Shown: piece by piece, positions 17,351 to 24,918 of the stretch
Position numbering within the stretch: position 1 is the stretch's first letter
Layout of the letters: every line of letters begins with the position of its first letter
Assembly: GCA_964413535.1 (NCBI GenBank)
Contig: CAYPTB010000051.1
Coordinates: 124,001 to 188,000, forward strand
DNA: 64,000 bases
Reading direction: 5' to 3'
DNA from: CAYPTB01 sp964413535
GTDB taxonomy: Bacteria; Planctomycetota; UBA1135; GCA-002686595
The notes under the pieces: generated by a model
The model's database searches: none
What the model was told of the DNA's origin: nothing
The model's input: only the letters and a program-made list of their open reading frames with translations
Translations under genes and position numbers: made by a program

Positions 17351-18439
17351 TCAGACCCACTCTTCCACGCGACGCTCCAGCGCTTCGGCGATGCGCACGG
17401 CGCAGTGCTCGTAGTCCGCCGCGGTGCCTCCGACCGGATCCGAGATGTCGAACCCACCGGGATCCAAGAGTGCGACGACTGCGGCGCGTTGCGGCGGAAG
17501 CATCGCGCGCAAGGCATCGACGTGCGCCTCCGTGAGGCCATAGACGCGATCGAGGTCGCGCAGGATCTCGAGCGTGGCCATGCGCGAGGAATGGTCCGAC
17601 AGGTCGAGCCCGCGGGCGGCCATTGCGGAAACCGCGTGGGGCGAGGCCGGCGATCCGTGGGATGCGGACAATCCCATGGAGCCGAGCTCGAAACCGAAGT
17701 CTTCGACGGCGCTCGTGCCCAGACGCTTGGCGACCAGGCCGTGAGCAAGGGTGCGCGCCATCGGGCTGCGGCATGTGTTTCCCGTGCACACGAAGGCGAT
17801 CCGCAAGCCCGCCGTGCGCCGGAGCTCGTCGAGGGTCAGCAGGCCCTCCCGCAACAGCTCGAACCTTCCGCGAGCAACGCGCAAGACGGCCGATGGCTCT
17901 CCAATGCGCGTCGTGCCTCCGTCGACGAGGTAGTCGATGCCTCCGCCGAACACTCGTGCGACGTCATCGGCTGCGCACAGGGGCGGTTGTCCGCTCTTGT
18001 TCGCGCTGGACATCACCACGGGGAAGGGGAGTTCTTCGAGGAGTGCTCGGGTCCCGGCGTGGGCAGGAAGCCGCATCCCGAGCCATCCCCCGTTCGAAAC
18101 TTCACGCGTGCCCTCGGCTCGAGCGCGCACGACGAGTGTCAACGGACCCGGCCAGTAGCGTGTGGCCAGTCTGCGAACGATCCTCGGAAGCTCCTCGACG
18201 ATTTCGAGGGGGGCGAGGGAAGAGACGTGCCACGTCAGCGGGAGCGCGGGCTCGCGACCCTTCAATTCGCGCAGTCGTCGGACGGCTTCACTCCGGTCGG
18301 CGCGCACCGCGAGGCCGTACACCGTTTCGGTCGGAAGAGCGACGACTCCACCCTCGGCGAGGAGGGTGCCGATCTCTCTTCGAACGTGCTCGGGCAAGGC
18401 CCCGTCCGTGGTCAGGAAGCGTCGCAGAGTCGAGGACAC
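17351..18439 (-). CDS. fusion of Sua5/YrdC threonylcarbamoyl-AMP synthase and low-molecular-weight protein phosphatase
   Basis: A 362-residue two-domain protein. Residues 1-205 are a YrdC/Sua5 domain (GGVVALPTETVYGLAVRAD, RYWPGPLTLVVRA and the SSANKSGQPP loop), which makes threonylcarbamoyl-adenylate for the t6A37 tRNA modification. Residues 212-362 are a low-molecular-weight phosphatase domain with the P-loop C218-TGNTC-R224 (CX5RS) and the general acid Asp334 in ISDPVGG. Both active sites look intact. In several bacteria, e.g. Bacillus, the two enzymes are separate neighbours; the phosphatase may act on protein-arginine or tyrosine phosphates. The Sua5 part lacks the C-terminal Sua5 domain, as in YrdC/TsaC. 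Confidence 0.88.
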   Translation of the reverse strand: MSSTLRRFLTTDGALPEHVRREIGTLLAEGGVVALPTETVYGLAVRADRSEAVRRLRELKGREPALPLTWHVSSLAPLEIVEELPRIVRRLATRYWPGPLTLVVRARAEGTREVSNGGWLGMRLPAHAGTRALLEELPFPVVMSSANKSGQPPLCAADDVARVFGGGIDYLVDGGTTRIGEPSAVLRVARGRFELLREGLLTLDELRRTAGLRIAFVCTGNTCRSPMARTLAHGLVAKRLGTSAVEDFGFELGSMGLSASHGSPASPHAVSAMAARGLDLSDHSSRMATLEILRDLDRVYGLTEAHVDALRAMLPPQRAAVVALLDPGGFDISDPVGGTAADYEHCAVRIAEALERRVEEWV

Positions 18440-18591
18440 GGTCTCGGTGTGCGCGATTGCATGGCTTTCGCGGCCAACGGCCGGTCGGCGAGCGAACTGG
18501 CGAATCGCTGCCGTCGAATACTAGCCTATCGCGCGCCCAGACTCGATCCATGCCGCGCGCTCGAGCGGCATCCGGAAGAGGGGGCGACCCG

Positions 18592-19431
18592 ATGGACGTC
18601 ACGAGCGACAGACCGAGTCCGGAGCGCGCCAACGAAGAGGTGGCCTTCTTGTCGCGACTCGCGGGCGGGCTCGCTCACGAGATCAAGAACCCGCTCTCGA
18701 CGATGGCCATCAACCTGGCGCTCCTGGAAGAAGACTGGCAGTTGGCGGCGGCCCAACGCGAGGAAGGACCCGAGCCGACTCCGCGCGAGGCCCGTTCTTG
18801 GCGAAGGATCCAGACGCTCAAGCGCGAGGTGCAACGCCTCGAGCACATCCTCGAGGACTTCCTCCACTACGCTCGCGGCGGTGAGGTGAATCGGCGTCCC
18901 GCGGAGCTTTCGCGCATCGTCCGTGAAGTCCTCGAGTTCGTGGAACCCGAGCACGAGCAACGCGGCATCCGCCACCACGTCGAGCTTCCTCTGAAACTCC
19001 CCCTCGTCCTGGTGGACGAAGCGCAGATCAAGCAAGCACTGGTCAACCTGTTCCTCAACTCGGCCCAGGCCATGCCCGAAGGAGGCGAGCTGATCGTGCG
19101 CGTCCGGAGGATCCGCAACCACGTGGAGCTCACGGTTACCGACACCGGCGTCGGCATGAGTCCCGACCAAGTCGATCGGTGTTTCGACGTGTACTTCTCG
19201 ACGAAGAAGGGTGGGACGGGCCTCGGGTTGGCGACGACGCGCCGCATCGTGGAGCAGCACGGCGGGACGATCGCCGTGGTCTCCGAGCAAGCGCGCGGGA
19301 CGTCCTTCTCCATCACCTTGCCGTTGGTCGTCGAGATTCCGCGCACGGAAGCCCCTCATGATTCCGCGAGCCCGGGTATCGTCGTCGAACCCGTCGCGTT
19401 GGAGAACTCCGACACGGTTGACGACGCATGA
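18592..19431 (+). CDS. sensorless NtrB-type histidine kinase
   Basis: A 279-residue cytoplasmic kinase with no membrane segment and no PAS or other sensor domain. It begins almost at once with the dimerisation/phosphoacceptor helix, with His29 in RLAGGLAHEIKNPLSTMAIN. An HATPase domain follows, with the N box ALVNLFLNSAQAM, G1 DTGVGMS and G2 KKGGTGLGLATTRRIVEQHGG. The sequence style is that of NtrB and other partners of sigma-54 activators. The ATG at 18592 has a purine-rich Shine-Dalgarno (GAAGAGGGGG) upstream; an in-frame ATG at 18550 is an alternative. It overlaps its response regulator by four bases (ATGA). The input signal is presumably taken from a partner protein. Confidence 0.88.
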   Translation: MDVTSDRPSPERANEEVAFLSRLAGGLAHEIKNPLSTMAINLALLEEDWQLAAAQREEGPEPTPREARSWRRIQTLKREVQRLEHILEDFLHYARGGEVNRRPAELSRIVREVLEFVEPEHEQRGIRHHVELPLKLPLVLVDEAQIKQALVNLFLNSAQAMPEGGELIVRVRRIRNHVELTVTDTGVGMSPDQVDRCFDVYFSTKKGGTGLGLATTRRIVEQHGGTIAVVSEQARGTSFSITLPLVVEIPRTEAPHDSASPGIVVEPVALENSDTVDDA

Positions 19432-20798
19432 GCTCCTCCCAGCCCGTCCGAGTGCTCATCATCGACGACGACGAGGGGCACTCCGAGGCGCTCGCGGACG
19501 GACTCGCGAGTGGGAACTACGAGTGCACCCTGGCTCACTCGGGCCAGGCGGGGATCGAGCGCATGGGGGAGGAGACGTTCGACGCCGTTCTCACCGACCT
19601 GGTGATGCACGACGTGGATGGCCTCGAGGTGCTCTCCGCCGCTGCGCGGGTCCAGCCCGAGGCGGCCGTGCTCATGATCACGGGACACGGATCCATCACG
19701 ACGGCCGTCGACGCGATGCAACGCGGCGCCTCGGACTATCTCCAGAAGCCCGTCAACATCGTCGAGCTACGCACGAAGCTCGCGCGGGCGGTCGAGAACC
19801 GCAAGCTCCGTCGGTCCTACAAGGAGCTGCGAGCGCAGATCGACAAACGCTTCGGCTTCGAAGGCATCATCGGGCACTCGGGTGCCATCCAACGCGTCTT
19901 CGACATCTTGCGCCAGGTGAGTCCGACGAACGCGACGGTCCTGATCTTCGGGCCGAGTGGGACGGGCAAGGAACTCGTTGCCCGCGCCATCCACACCAAC
20001 AGCCCGCGCAAGGACGAGAACTTCGTTGCGGTGAACTGCGCGGCCCTTTCCGAGGGCTTGATCGAGTCCGAGCTCTTCGGGCACGTCAAGGGTGCGTTCA
20101 CCGGCGCCATGGCGTCCAAGGAGGGCCGGATCGTGTATGCCGACGGCGGGACGCTCTTCCTCGACGAGGTGGGGGACATGCCGCTCGAGACGCAGGCGAA
20201 GCTCTTGCGCGTGCTCGAAACGCGCGAGGTCCAACCCGTCGGCGGGAACGAAGTCAAACGCGTCGACATCCGGCTCGTCGCGGCGACCAACCGCGACCTG
20301 CGAACGATGGTCGTGGAGGGGACTTTCCGGGAGGATCTGCTCTTCCGGCTCCAAGTGGTCACGATCGAGCTGCCACCCCTGTCCCAGCGATCGGGCGACA
20401 TCCCGATGCTGATCGATCACTTCATCGGAGAGCTTGCGCTCCAGCACGGGCGGTCCGTCCGCGGGATCTCACCCGAGGCTCGCACGGTCCTCATGCGGTA
20501 CTCGTGGCCGGGCAACGTCCGAGAGCTCCGCAACGCGATCGAGAACATGGTCCTGCTCACCCGTTCCGACGTCCTCGACGTCGAAGACATCCCCGAGACG
20601 ATCAAGCGCGAGCGGTTGACCGGAGCGAAGGGCGGCGACGGTTTCGACTTCGCCGGCAAGTCCATGGTCGAGATCGAGCGAGCGGCGATTCGCTCGACCT
20701 TGGAATTGGTCGGCGGCAACCGCCAGAAGGCGGCCAAGATCCTCGGAATCGGAGAGCGCACGCTGTATCGCAAGATCAAGGAGTACAGGATTCCCTGA
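19428..20798 (+). CDS. NtrC-family sigma-54-dependent response regulator
   Basis: A 456-residue activator. The receiver domain (1-120) carries the acidic pair in VLIIDDDEGH, the phosphoacceptor Asp57 in DAVLTDLVM and Lys107 in YLQKPV. The AAA+ domain (about 145-380) has Walker A GPSGTGKE, the sigma-54 contact loop GAFTGA intact in HVKGAFTGAMASKEG, Walker B GGTLFLDEVGDM and the R-finger region. The C-terminus is a Fis-type helix-turn-helix (RSTLELVGGNRQKAAKILG, then IGERTLYRKIKEY). It is paired with the kinase just upstream and followed 190 bases later by dnaK, which has a candidate -24/-12 promoter. Confidence 0.94.
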   Translation: MSSSQPVRVLIIDDDEGHSEALADGLASGNYECTLAHSGQAGIERMGEETFDAVLTDLVMHDVDGLEVLSAAARVQPEAAVLMITGHGSITTAVDAMQRGASDYLQKPVNIVELRTKLARAVENRKLRRSYKELRAQIDKRFGFEGIIGHSGAIQRVFDILRQVSPTNATVLIFGPSGTGKELVARAIHTNSPRKDENFVAVNCAALSEGLIESELFGHVKGAFTGAMASKEGRIVYADGGTLFLDEVGDMPLETQAKLLRVLETREVQPVGGNEVKRVDIRLVAATNRDLRTMVVEGTFREDLLFRLQVVTIELPPLSQRSGDIPMLIDHFIGELALQHGRSVRGISPEARTVLMRYSWPGNVRELRNAIENMVLLTRSDVLDVEDIPETIKRERLTGAKGGDGFDFAGKSMVEIERAAIRSTLELVGGNRQKAAKILGIGERTLYRKIKEYRIP

Positions 20799-20827
20799 CT
20801 CGACCGTCCGCGCTCTCCGGTCCATAC

Positions 20828-20840
20828 TGTCAAATTGACA
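20828..20840. promoter_or_regulatory. perfect 13-bp palindrome upstream of dnaK
   Basis: TGTCAA-A-TTGACA, two perfect 6-bp half sites around one base, about 30 bases after the response-regulator stop and about 105 bases before the candidate -24 element of dnaK. It could be an operator or enhancer site. It is too short and AT-rich to be a terminator. Confidence 0.35.
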
Positions 20841-20945
20841 TCGAGCTCGGCTTCCCGCCCACGGGGCTGTCATTGCGGCAGGCTCAGCGACTCGAGTCTC
20901 GCTCGCAACCTGCTTCCTCGTAAGCTATTGCGCCGAATAGCACCC

Positions 20946-20960
20946 TGGCACGAATCTTGA
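20946..20960 (+). promoter_or_regulatory. candidate sigma-54 (-24/-12) promoter of dnaK
   Basis: The -24 element TGGCACG (20946-20952) is a perfect match to the sigma-54 consensus, followed after four bases by TTGA (20957-20960), where the -12 element should read TTGC. GG and the -12 G are correctly spaced, but the C is an A. Transcription would start near 20972, leaving a short leader that contains the AAAAGGAG ribosome site (20976-20983) of dnaK. A sigma-54 activator is encoded directly upstream. Confidence 0.42.
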
Positions 20961-20988
20961 CCTGCCGGGGGCCCCAAAAGGAGCATCC

Positions 20989-22920
20989 ATGAGTCAAAAG
21001 TCCAAGATCATCGGGATCGACCTCGGGACCACGAACTCCGTCGTGGCGGTGATGGAAGGCGGCGAGCCGCAGGTCATCCCCAACCTCGAGGGCAGCCGTA
21101 CGACTCCCTCGGTGGTCGCCTTCACCGGCGAGGACCATCGTCTCGTGGGGGCGTCCGCCAAGCGGCAGGCGGTCACCAATCCGAAGAAGACGCTCTTCTC
21201 CATCAAGCGCTTCATGGGGCGCCGCCACCACGAAGTAGCGGACGAGGAGAAGCTCGTTCCGTACACGCTCGTCGGGGACGCCGACGAGCTCGTCAAGATC
21301 CAGATCGCCGGTAAGCAATACACGCCCCCGCAGATCAGCGCGATGGTTCTGGCTGCTTTGAAGGAGGCGGCCGAGGCCCATCTGGGCGAGAAGGTCACGC
21401 GGGCCGTCATCACGGTTCCCGCCTACTTCAACGATTCTCAGCGCCAGGCGACGAAGGATGCCGGCACGATCGCGGGACTCGAAGTCGAGCGGATCATCAA
21501 CGAGCCGACGGCGGCGACCCTCGCCTACGGCCTCGACAAGGGGAAGAGCGGCAAGATCGCCGTGTACGACCTCGGCGGAGGGACGTTCGACGTGTCGATC
21601 CTCGAGATCGGCGATGGCGTCTTCGAGGTCCTCGCGACGAACGGAGACACGCACCTGGGCGGAGACGACTTCGACCAGGAGCTCATCGATTGGGTCGCCG
21701 AAGAGTTCAAGAAGCAGAGCGGTATCGACGTGCGTGGTGACGCCATGGCGCTCCAGCGCCTCAAGGAGGCCTGCGAGAAAGCGAAGTGCGAGCTCTCCAG
21801 CGCCACGCAAACCGACATCAACCTGCCGTTCATCACGGCGGACGCTTCCGGTCCGAAGCACCTTCAGATGACGGTGAGCCGCGCCAAGTTCGAGCAACTC
21901 GTCGAGGATCTCATCCAGCGCACGAAGCGCCCTTGCGAGCGGGCTCTCCAAGACGCGGGACTCGCGCCCTCCGATATCGACGACGTACTGCTCGTGGGCG
22001 GATCGACCCGCATCCCGGCAGTCCACGCGCTCGTGAAGAAGCTCTTCGGTCGCGAGCCCAACAAGGGTGTCAATCCCGACGAGGTCGTGGCCGTCGGCGC
22101 CGCCATCCAGGGCGGGATCCTGGCCGGTGAAGTGTCCGACGTCGTCCTGCTCGACGTGACGCCGCTCTCGCTCGGGATCGAAACCCTGGGCGGGGTCTCG
22201 ACGAAGCTCATCGAGCGCAACACGACCATCCCCACCTCCAAGGGCCAGGTCTTCTCCACGGCGGCGGACAGCCAGCCCAGCGTCGAGATCCACGTTCTCC
22301 AGGGCGAGCGGGAGTTCGCGAAGGACAACCGCACGCTCGGGAAGTTCTTCCTCGACGGGATCGCCCCCGCGCCGCGCGGCATGCCCCAGATCGAGGTGAC
22401 CTTCGACATCGACGCGAACGGCATCCTGAACGTCAAGGCGACGGACAAGGGCACGAGTAAGGCTCAGTCGATTCGCATCGAGTCGTCCTCCGGGCTCTCC
22501 AAGGACGAGGTCGAGCGTATGGCTCGGGAAGCCGAGGCCCACGCGGTCGAGGACAAGAAGAAGCGCGAGATCGTGGACCTCAGGAACCAGGTCGAGCAAC
22601 TCGTCCACGAGACCGAGAAGCAGCTCCGCGAGCACGAGGGCAAGCTCGACGAGGCGGACGTCAAGGCCATCGAAGCGGCGAAGGACGAGCTGAAGAAGGC
22701 TGCGGAGACGGACGACAAGGCGCGCATCGAGAAAGCGATGCAGACGTTCTCGTCGAAGGCTCAGAAGCTCGGCGAGGTCATCTACAAGGAAGCTTCCCAG
22801 AAGGAAGGATCGAGTTCGAAAGCCTCCGGTCGTCCGGCGGACGCCGCGGGCGGGGATGACGGTCAGGCCAAGGGCGACTCCGACGAACCCGTGGACGCCG
22901 ACTTCGAAGTCAAGGCATGA
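20989..22920 (+). CDS. dnaK: molecular chaperone DnaK (Hsp70)
   Basis: ATP-driven chaperone for nascent and stress-denatured proteins. The 643 residues are full length: nucleotide-binding domain with IGIDLGTTNSVVAVMEGG, IINEPTAATLAYGLDKGK and YDLGGGTFDVSILEIGDGVF, the linker VVLLDVTPLSLGIETLGG, then the peptide-binding domain and helical lid, ending in an acidic tail DADFEVKA. A strong Shine-Dalgarno (AAAAGGAG) lies 5 bases before the ATG. No grpE, dnaJ or hrcA gene is adjacent and no CIRCE operator is visible, so regulation differs from the common heat-shock operon. See the candidate sigma-54 promoter upstream. Confidence 0.98.
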   Translation: MSQKSKIIGIDLGTTNSVVAVMEGGEPQVIPNLEGSRTTPSVVAFTGEDHRLVGASAKRQAVTNPKKTLFSIKRFMGRRHHEVADEEKLVPYTLVGDADELVKIQIAGKQYTPPQISAMVLAALKEAAEAHLGEKVTRAVITVPAYFNDSQRQATKDAGTIAGLEVERIINEPTAATLAYGLDKGKSGKIAVYDLGGGTFDVSILEIGDGVFEVLATNGDTHLGGDDFDQELIDWVAEEFKKQSGIDVRGDAMALQRLKEACEKAKCELSSATQTDINLPFITADASGPKHLQMTVSRAKFEQLVEDLIQRTKRPCERALQDAGLAPSDIDDVLLVGGSTRIPAVHALVKKLFGREPNKGVNPDEVVAVGAAIQGGILAGEVSDVVLLDVTPLSLGIETLGGVSTKLIERNTTIPTSKGQVFSTAADSQPSVEIHVLQGEREFAKDNRTLGKFFLDGIAPAPRGMPQIEVTFDIDANGILNVKATDKGTSKAQSIRIESSSGLSKDEVERMAREAEAHAVEDKKKREIVDLRNQVEQLVHETEKQLREHEGKLDEADVKAIEAAKDELKKAAETDDKARIEKAMQTFSSKAQKLGEVIYKEASQKEGSSSKASGRPADAAGGDDGQAKGDSDEPVDADFEVKA

Positions 22921-23035
22921 TTCCCTCGCAGGTCCGCTCCGCGCTGTAGATCCCGAGCTGGTCTCGGACTAGGGTGTCCGCGCTCGAGCGGCCTGCGACC
23001 ACCTTTCGGGTGTCGCGGAGCCCTCTCGACGAGCC

Positions 23036-24175
23036 TTGATCACGGTCTCGCACCTCACGCGCACGTTCGGCTCGTTCACCGCAGTCGACGACCTCTCCTT
23101 CCACCTCGAAGAGGGCGAGGTTGCAGGCTTCCTGGGCGTGAACGGCGCCGGGAAGACGACAGTCATGCGCATGCTGACGGGCTTCCTGCCCGCGACGAGC
23201 GGTTCGGTGTCGATCGCCGGGCACGACGTCTTGCGGCAGTCGCTCGAGGTTCGGCGACGCATCGGCTACCTCGCGGAGAGCGTTCCCCTGTACCGAGAGC
23301 ACCGCGTGCGCGAGATGCTCGCGTTCCAAGGCCGGCTCCACGGCATGGATCGCGGAGCGATCCGCCGCCGGATTCCGGAGGTCCTGGAGCGCGTGGGCCT
23401 CGTCGACCGCTCCGAGCACCTCGTCGGAACCCTGTCGAAGGGTTTGCGTCAGCGCGTCGGGATCGCCGTCGCGCTCCTGCCCGATCCCGAGGTCCTGATC
23501 TTCGACGAGCCCACGAGCGGCCTCGATCCGTTGCAGCGGATCGCCGTCCGCGAGCTCATCGCCGATCTCGCGCAGCGCCGCACGGTTCTCGTCTCGTCGC
23601 ACATCCTGCCCGAGATCGAAGCGGTGTGTCCGCGCGTGATCATCCTGCACAAGGGCCGCATGGCCGCGGACGGGACTCCGGCGGATCTCGTCGCCCGGCT
23701 GGGCGGCGGCAGCCACGTCCGACTCGACGCGCTGGTCCCCGATGCGGCCGAGGCCGTCCGCCTCCTCTGTTCTCTGTCCGGCGTGCGCGAGGTCGTCGAT
23801 CAGGGGCGCCTCGGCATCCATCACCGTTTCGAGATCCGTTCCGACGAGGACCTCCGCGAGGACGTCGGCGCGCTCGCCGCAGCGCGTCGCTGGGCTCTGC
23901 GCGAGCTTTCCTGGCACCGCCCTAGTCTGGAGCAGATCTTCGCGAGCATTGCGCTCGAGCTCGATCCGCGACCCGAGCAGGGCCCAGTGGCCGCCGACCC
24001 GGCTCCCGCCCAGGCGCTCCTCGCTCCACCCATCGCGCTCGGGCAAGGGGGCCAGAGTGCGGGGGTTCTTCCCGAAGGGACCCCGCCCAAGCGAACCGTC
24101 TACAACCTGAACCCTTTCGACGCGGGCCGCAAGCGCGATCTCGGTGCGCCGAAGCCCTTGGAGGAGGACGCGTGA
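23036..24175 (+). CDS. ABC transporter ATP-binding protein (GldA/ABC-2 type)
   Basis: A 379-residue ATPase subunit. Walker A is GVNGAGKTT, the signature is LSKGLRQRVGIAVALLPDP, Walker B is VLIFDEPTSGLDP, and the switch His lies in TVLVSSHILPE. After the ATPase domain (about 1-235) it has a C-terminal extension of about 140 residues, including a proline-rich stretch. The start is TTG, giving MITVSHLTRTFGSFTAVDDL, the usual N-terminus. It is the first gene of a four-gene operon with a permease, a GldG-like protein and a DUF4340 protein, an arrangement linked to gliding-type or auxiliary ABC exporters. The 115-base region before it has no clear promoter. Confidence 0.9.
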   Translation: MITVSHLTRTFGSFTAVDDLSFHLEEGEVAGFLGVNGAGKTTVMRMLTGFLPATSGSVSIAGHDVLRQSLEVRRRIGYLAESVPLYREHRVREMLAFQGRLHGMDRGAIRRRIPEVLERVGLVDRSEHLVGTLSKGLRQRVGIAVALLPDPEVLIFDEPTSGLDPLQRIAVRELIADLAQRRTVLVSSHILPEIEAVCPRVIILHKGRMAADGTPADLVARLGGGSHVRLDALVPDAAEAVRLLCSLSGVREVVDQGRLGIHHRFEIRSDEDLREDVGALAAARRWALRELSWHRPSLEQIFASIALELDPRPEQGPVAADPAPAQALLAPPIALGQGGQSAGVLPEGTPPKRTVYNLNPFDAGRKRDLGAPKPLEEDA

Positions 24176-24918
24176 GCGGCGTCGTCACGATCTACCGCCG
24201 CGAGCTCGCGGGGCTGTTCTTGACGCCCCTCGGTTGGGCACTGTTCTTCCTCGCGCTCCTGATGAACGGCCTCTACTTCACGGCCTACGTGCAAGCCACC
24301 GGCGGCCAGGTCGACGAGTCGCTCCAGCTCTCCCTCGGCAATGCGCTCACGTATTGGGCGGTGATGATCCTCGTCCCGCCGCTCCTGACCATGCGCATGA
24401 TCAGCGAGGAGTCCCGCTCGGGGATGCTCGAGTTCCTCCTGACCGCCCCCGTCTCCGACGCCGCGGTCGTGGGTGGGAAGGCTCTCGCGGCCACGACCTT
24501 CCTCGGGATCCTGTGGTCGACGAACGCCGTCTACGCGCTCGTCCTCCAGGCGCTCGGCGGAGCGCCCGACTGGGGGCAGGTGGCGACGGGGATCCTCGGT
24601 TCGGTCCTCGTCTCGGGCCTCTTCTGCTCGCTCGGACTGGTGGCCAGCGCCCTCACGAGCACCCCTCTGCTCGCGGCCTTCCTGGCCTTCGTCTTCAACG
24701 TCGGGATGCTCTCGCTGCGCTTCCTCGACGGCGTGCTCCAGGGCATCGAGCCGCAGCTGCGCGAGTCCTTGATACGCAAGGTGGACGTGCTCCTGCACTT
24801 CCAGAGCTCGTTCGTGCGCGGCGCGCTCGACACTGCGGACGTCGTGTTCTTCCTCGCGTGGACCGCAGTCTTCCTCTTCCTCGCGACGCGACTCCTGGAG
24901 GCGCGGCGGTGGTGGTAG
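24172..24918 (+). CDS. ABC-2 type permease (GldF-like)
   Basis: A 248-residue inner-membrane protein with six predicted helices. It begins with VVTIYRRELAGLFLTPLGWALFF, the typical opening of GldF-like permeases, and contains the conserved cytoplasmic phrase PPLLTMRMISEESRSGMLEFLLTAPVSD (shared by ABC-2 exporters of the Nos/Gld type). The GTG start overlaps the ATPase stop (GTGA). It pairs with the ATPase upstream; the transported substrate is unknown. Confidence 0.87.
   Translation: MSGVVTIYRRELAGLFLTPLGWALFFLALLMNGLYFTAYVQATGGQVDESLQLSLGNALTYWAVMILVPPLLTMRMISEESRSGMLEFLLTAPVSDAAVVGGKALAATTFLGILWSTNAVYALVLQALGGAPDWGQVATGILGSVLVSGLFCSLGLVASALTSTPLLAAFLAFVFNVGMLSLRFLDGVLQGIEPQLRESLIRKVDVLLHFQSSFVRGALDTADVVFFLAWTAVFLFLATRLLEARRWW

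Noticed and set aside
20835..20863. TTGACA at 20835 as the -35 box of a dnaK promoter
   Set aside because: No -10-like sequence occurs 16-18 bases downstream on either strand; the bases are better explained as half of the TGTCAA/TTGACA dyad.
22921..23035. Small dyad CCGAG/CTCGG between dnaK and the ABC operon as a terminator
   Set aside because: Only a 5-bp stem with no T-tract; too weak to support.
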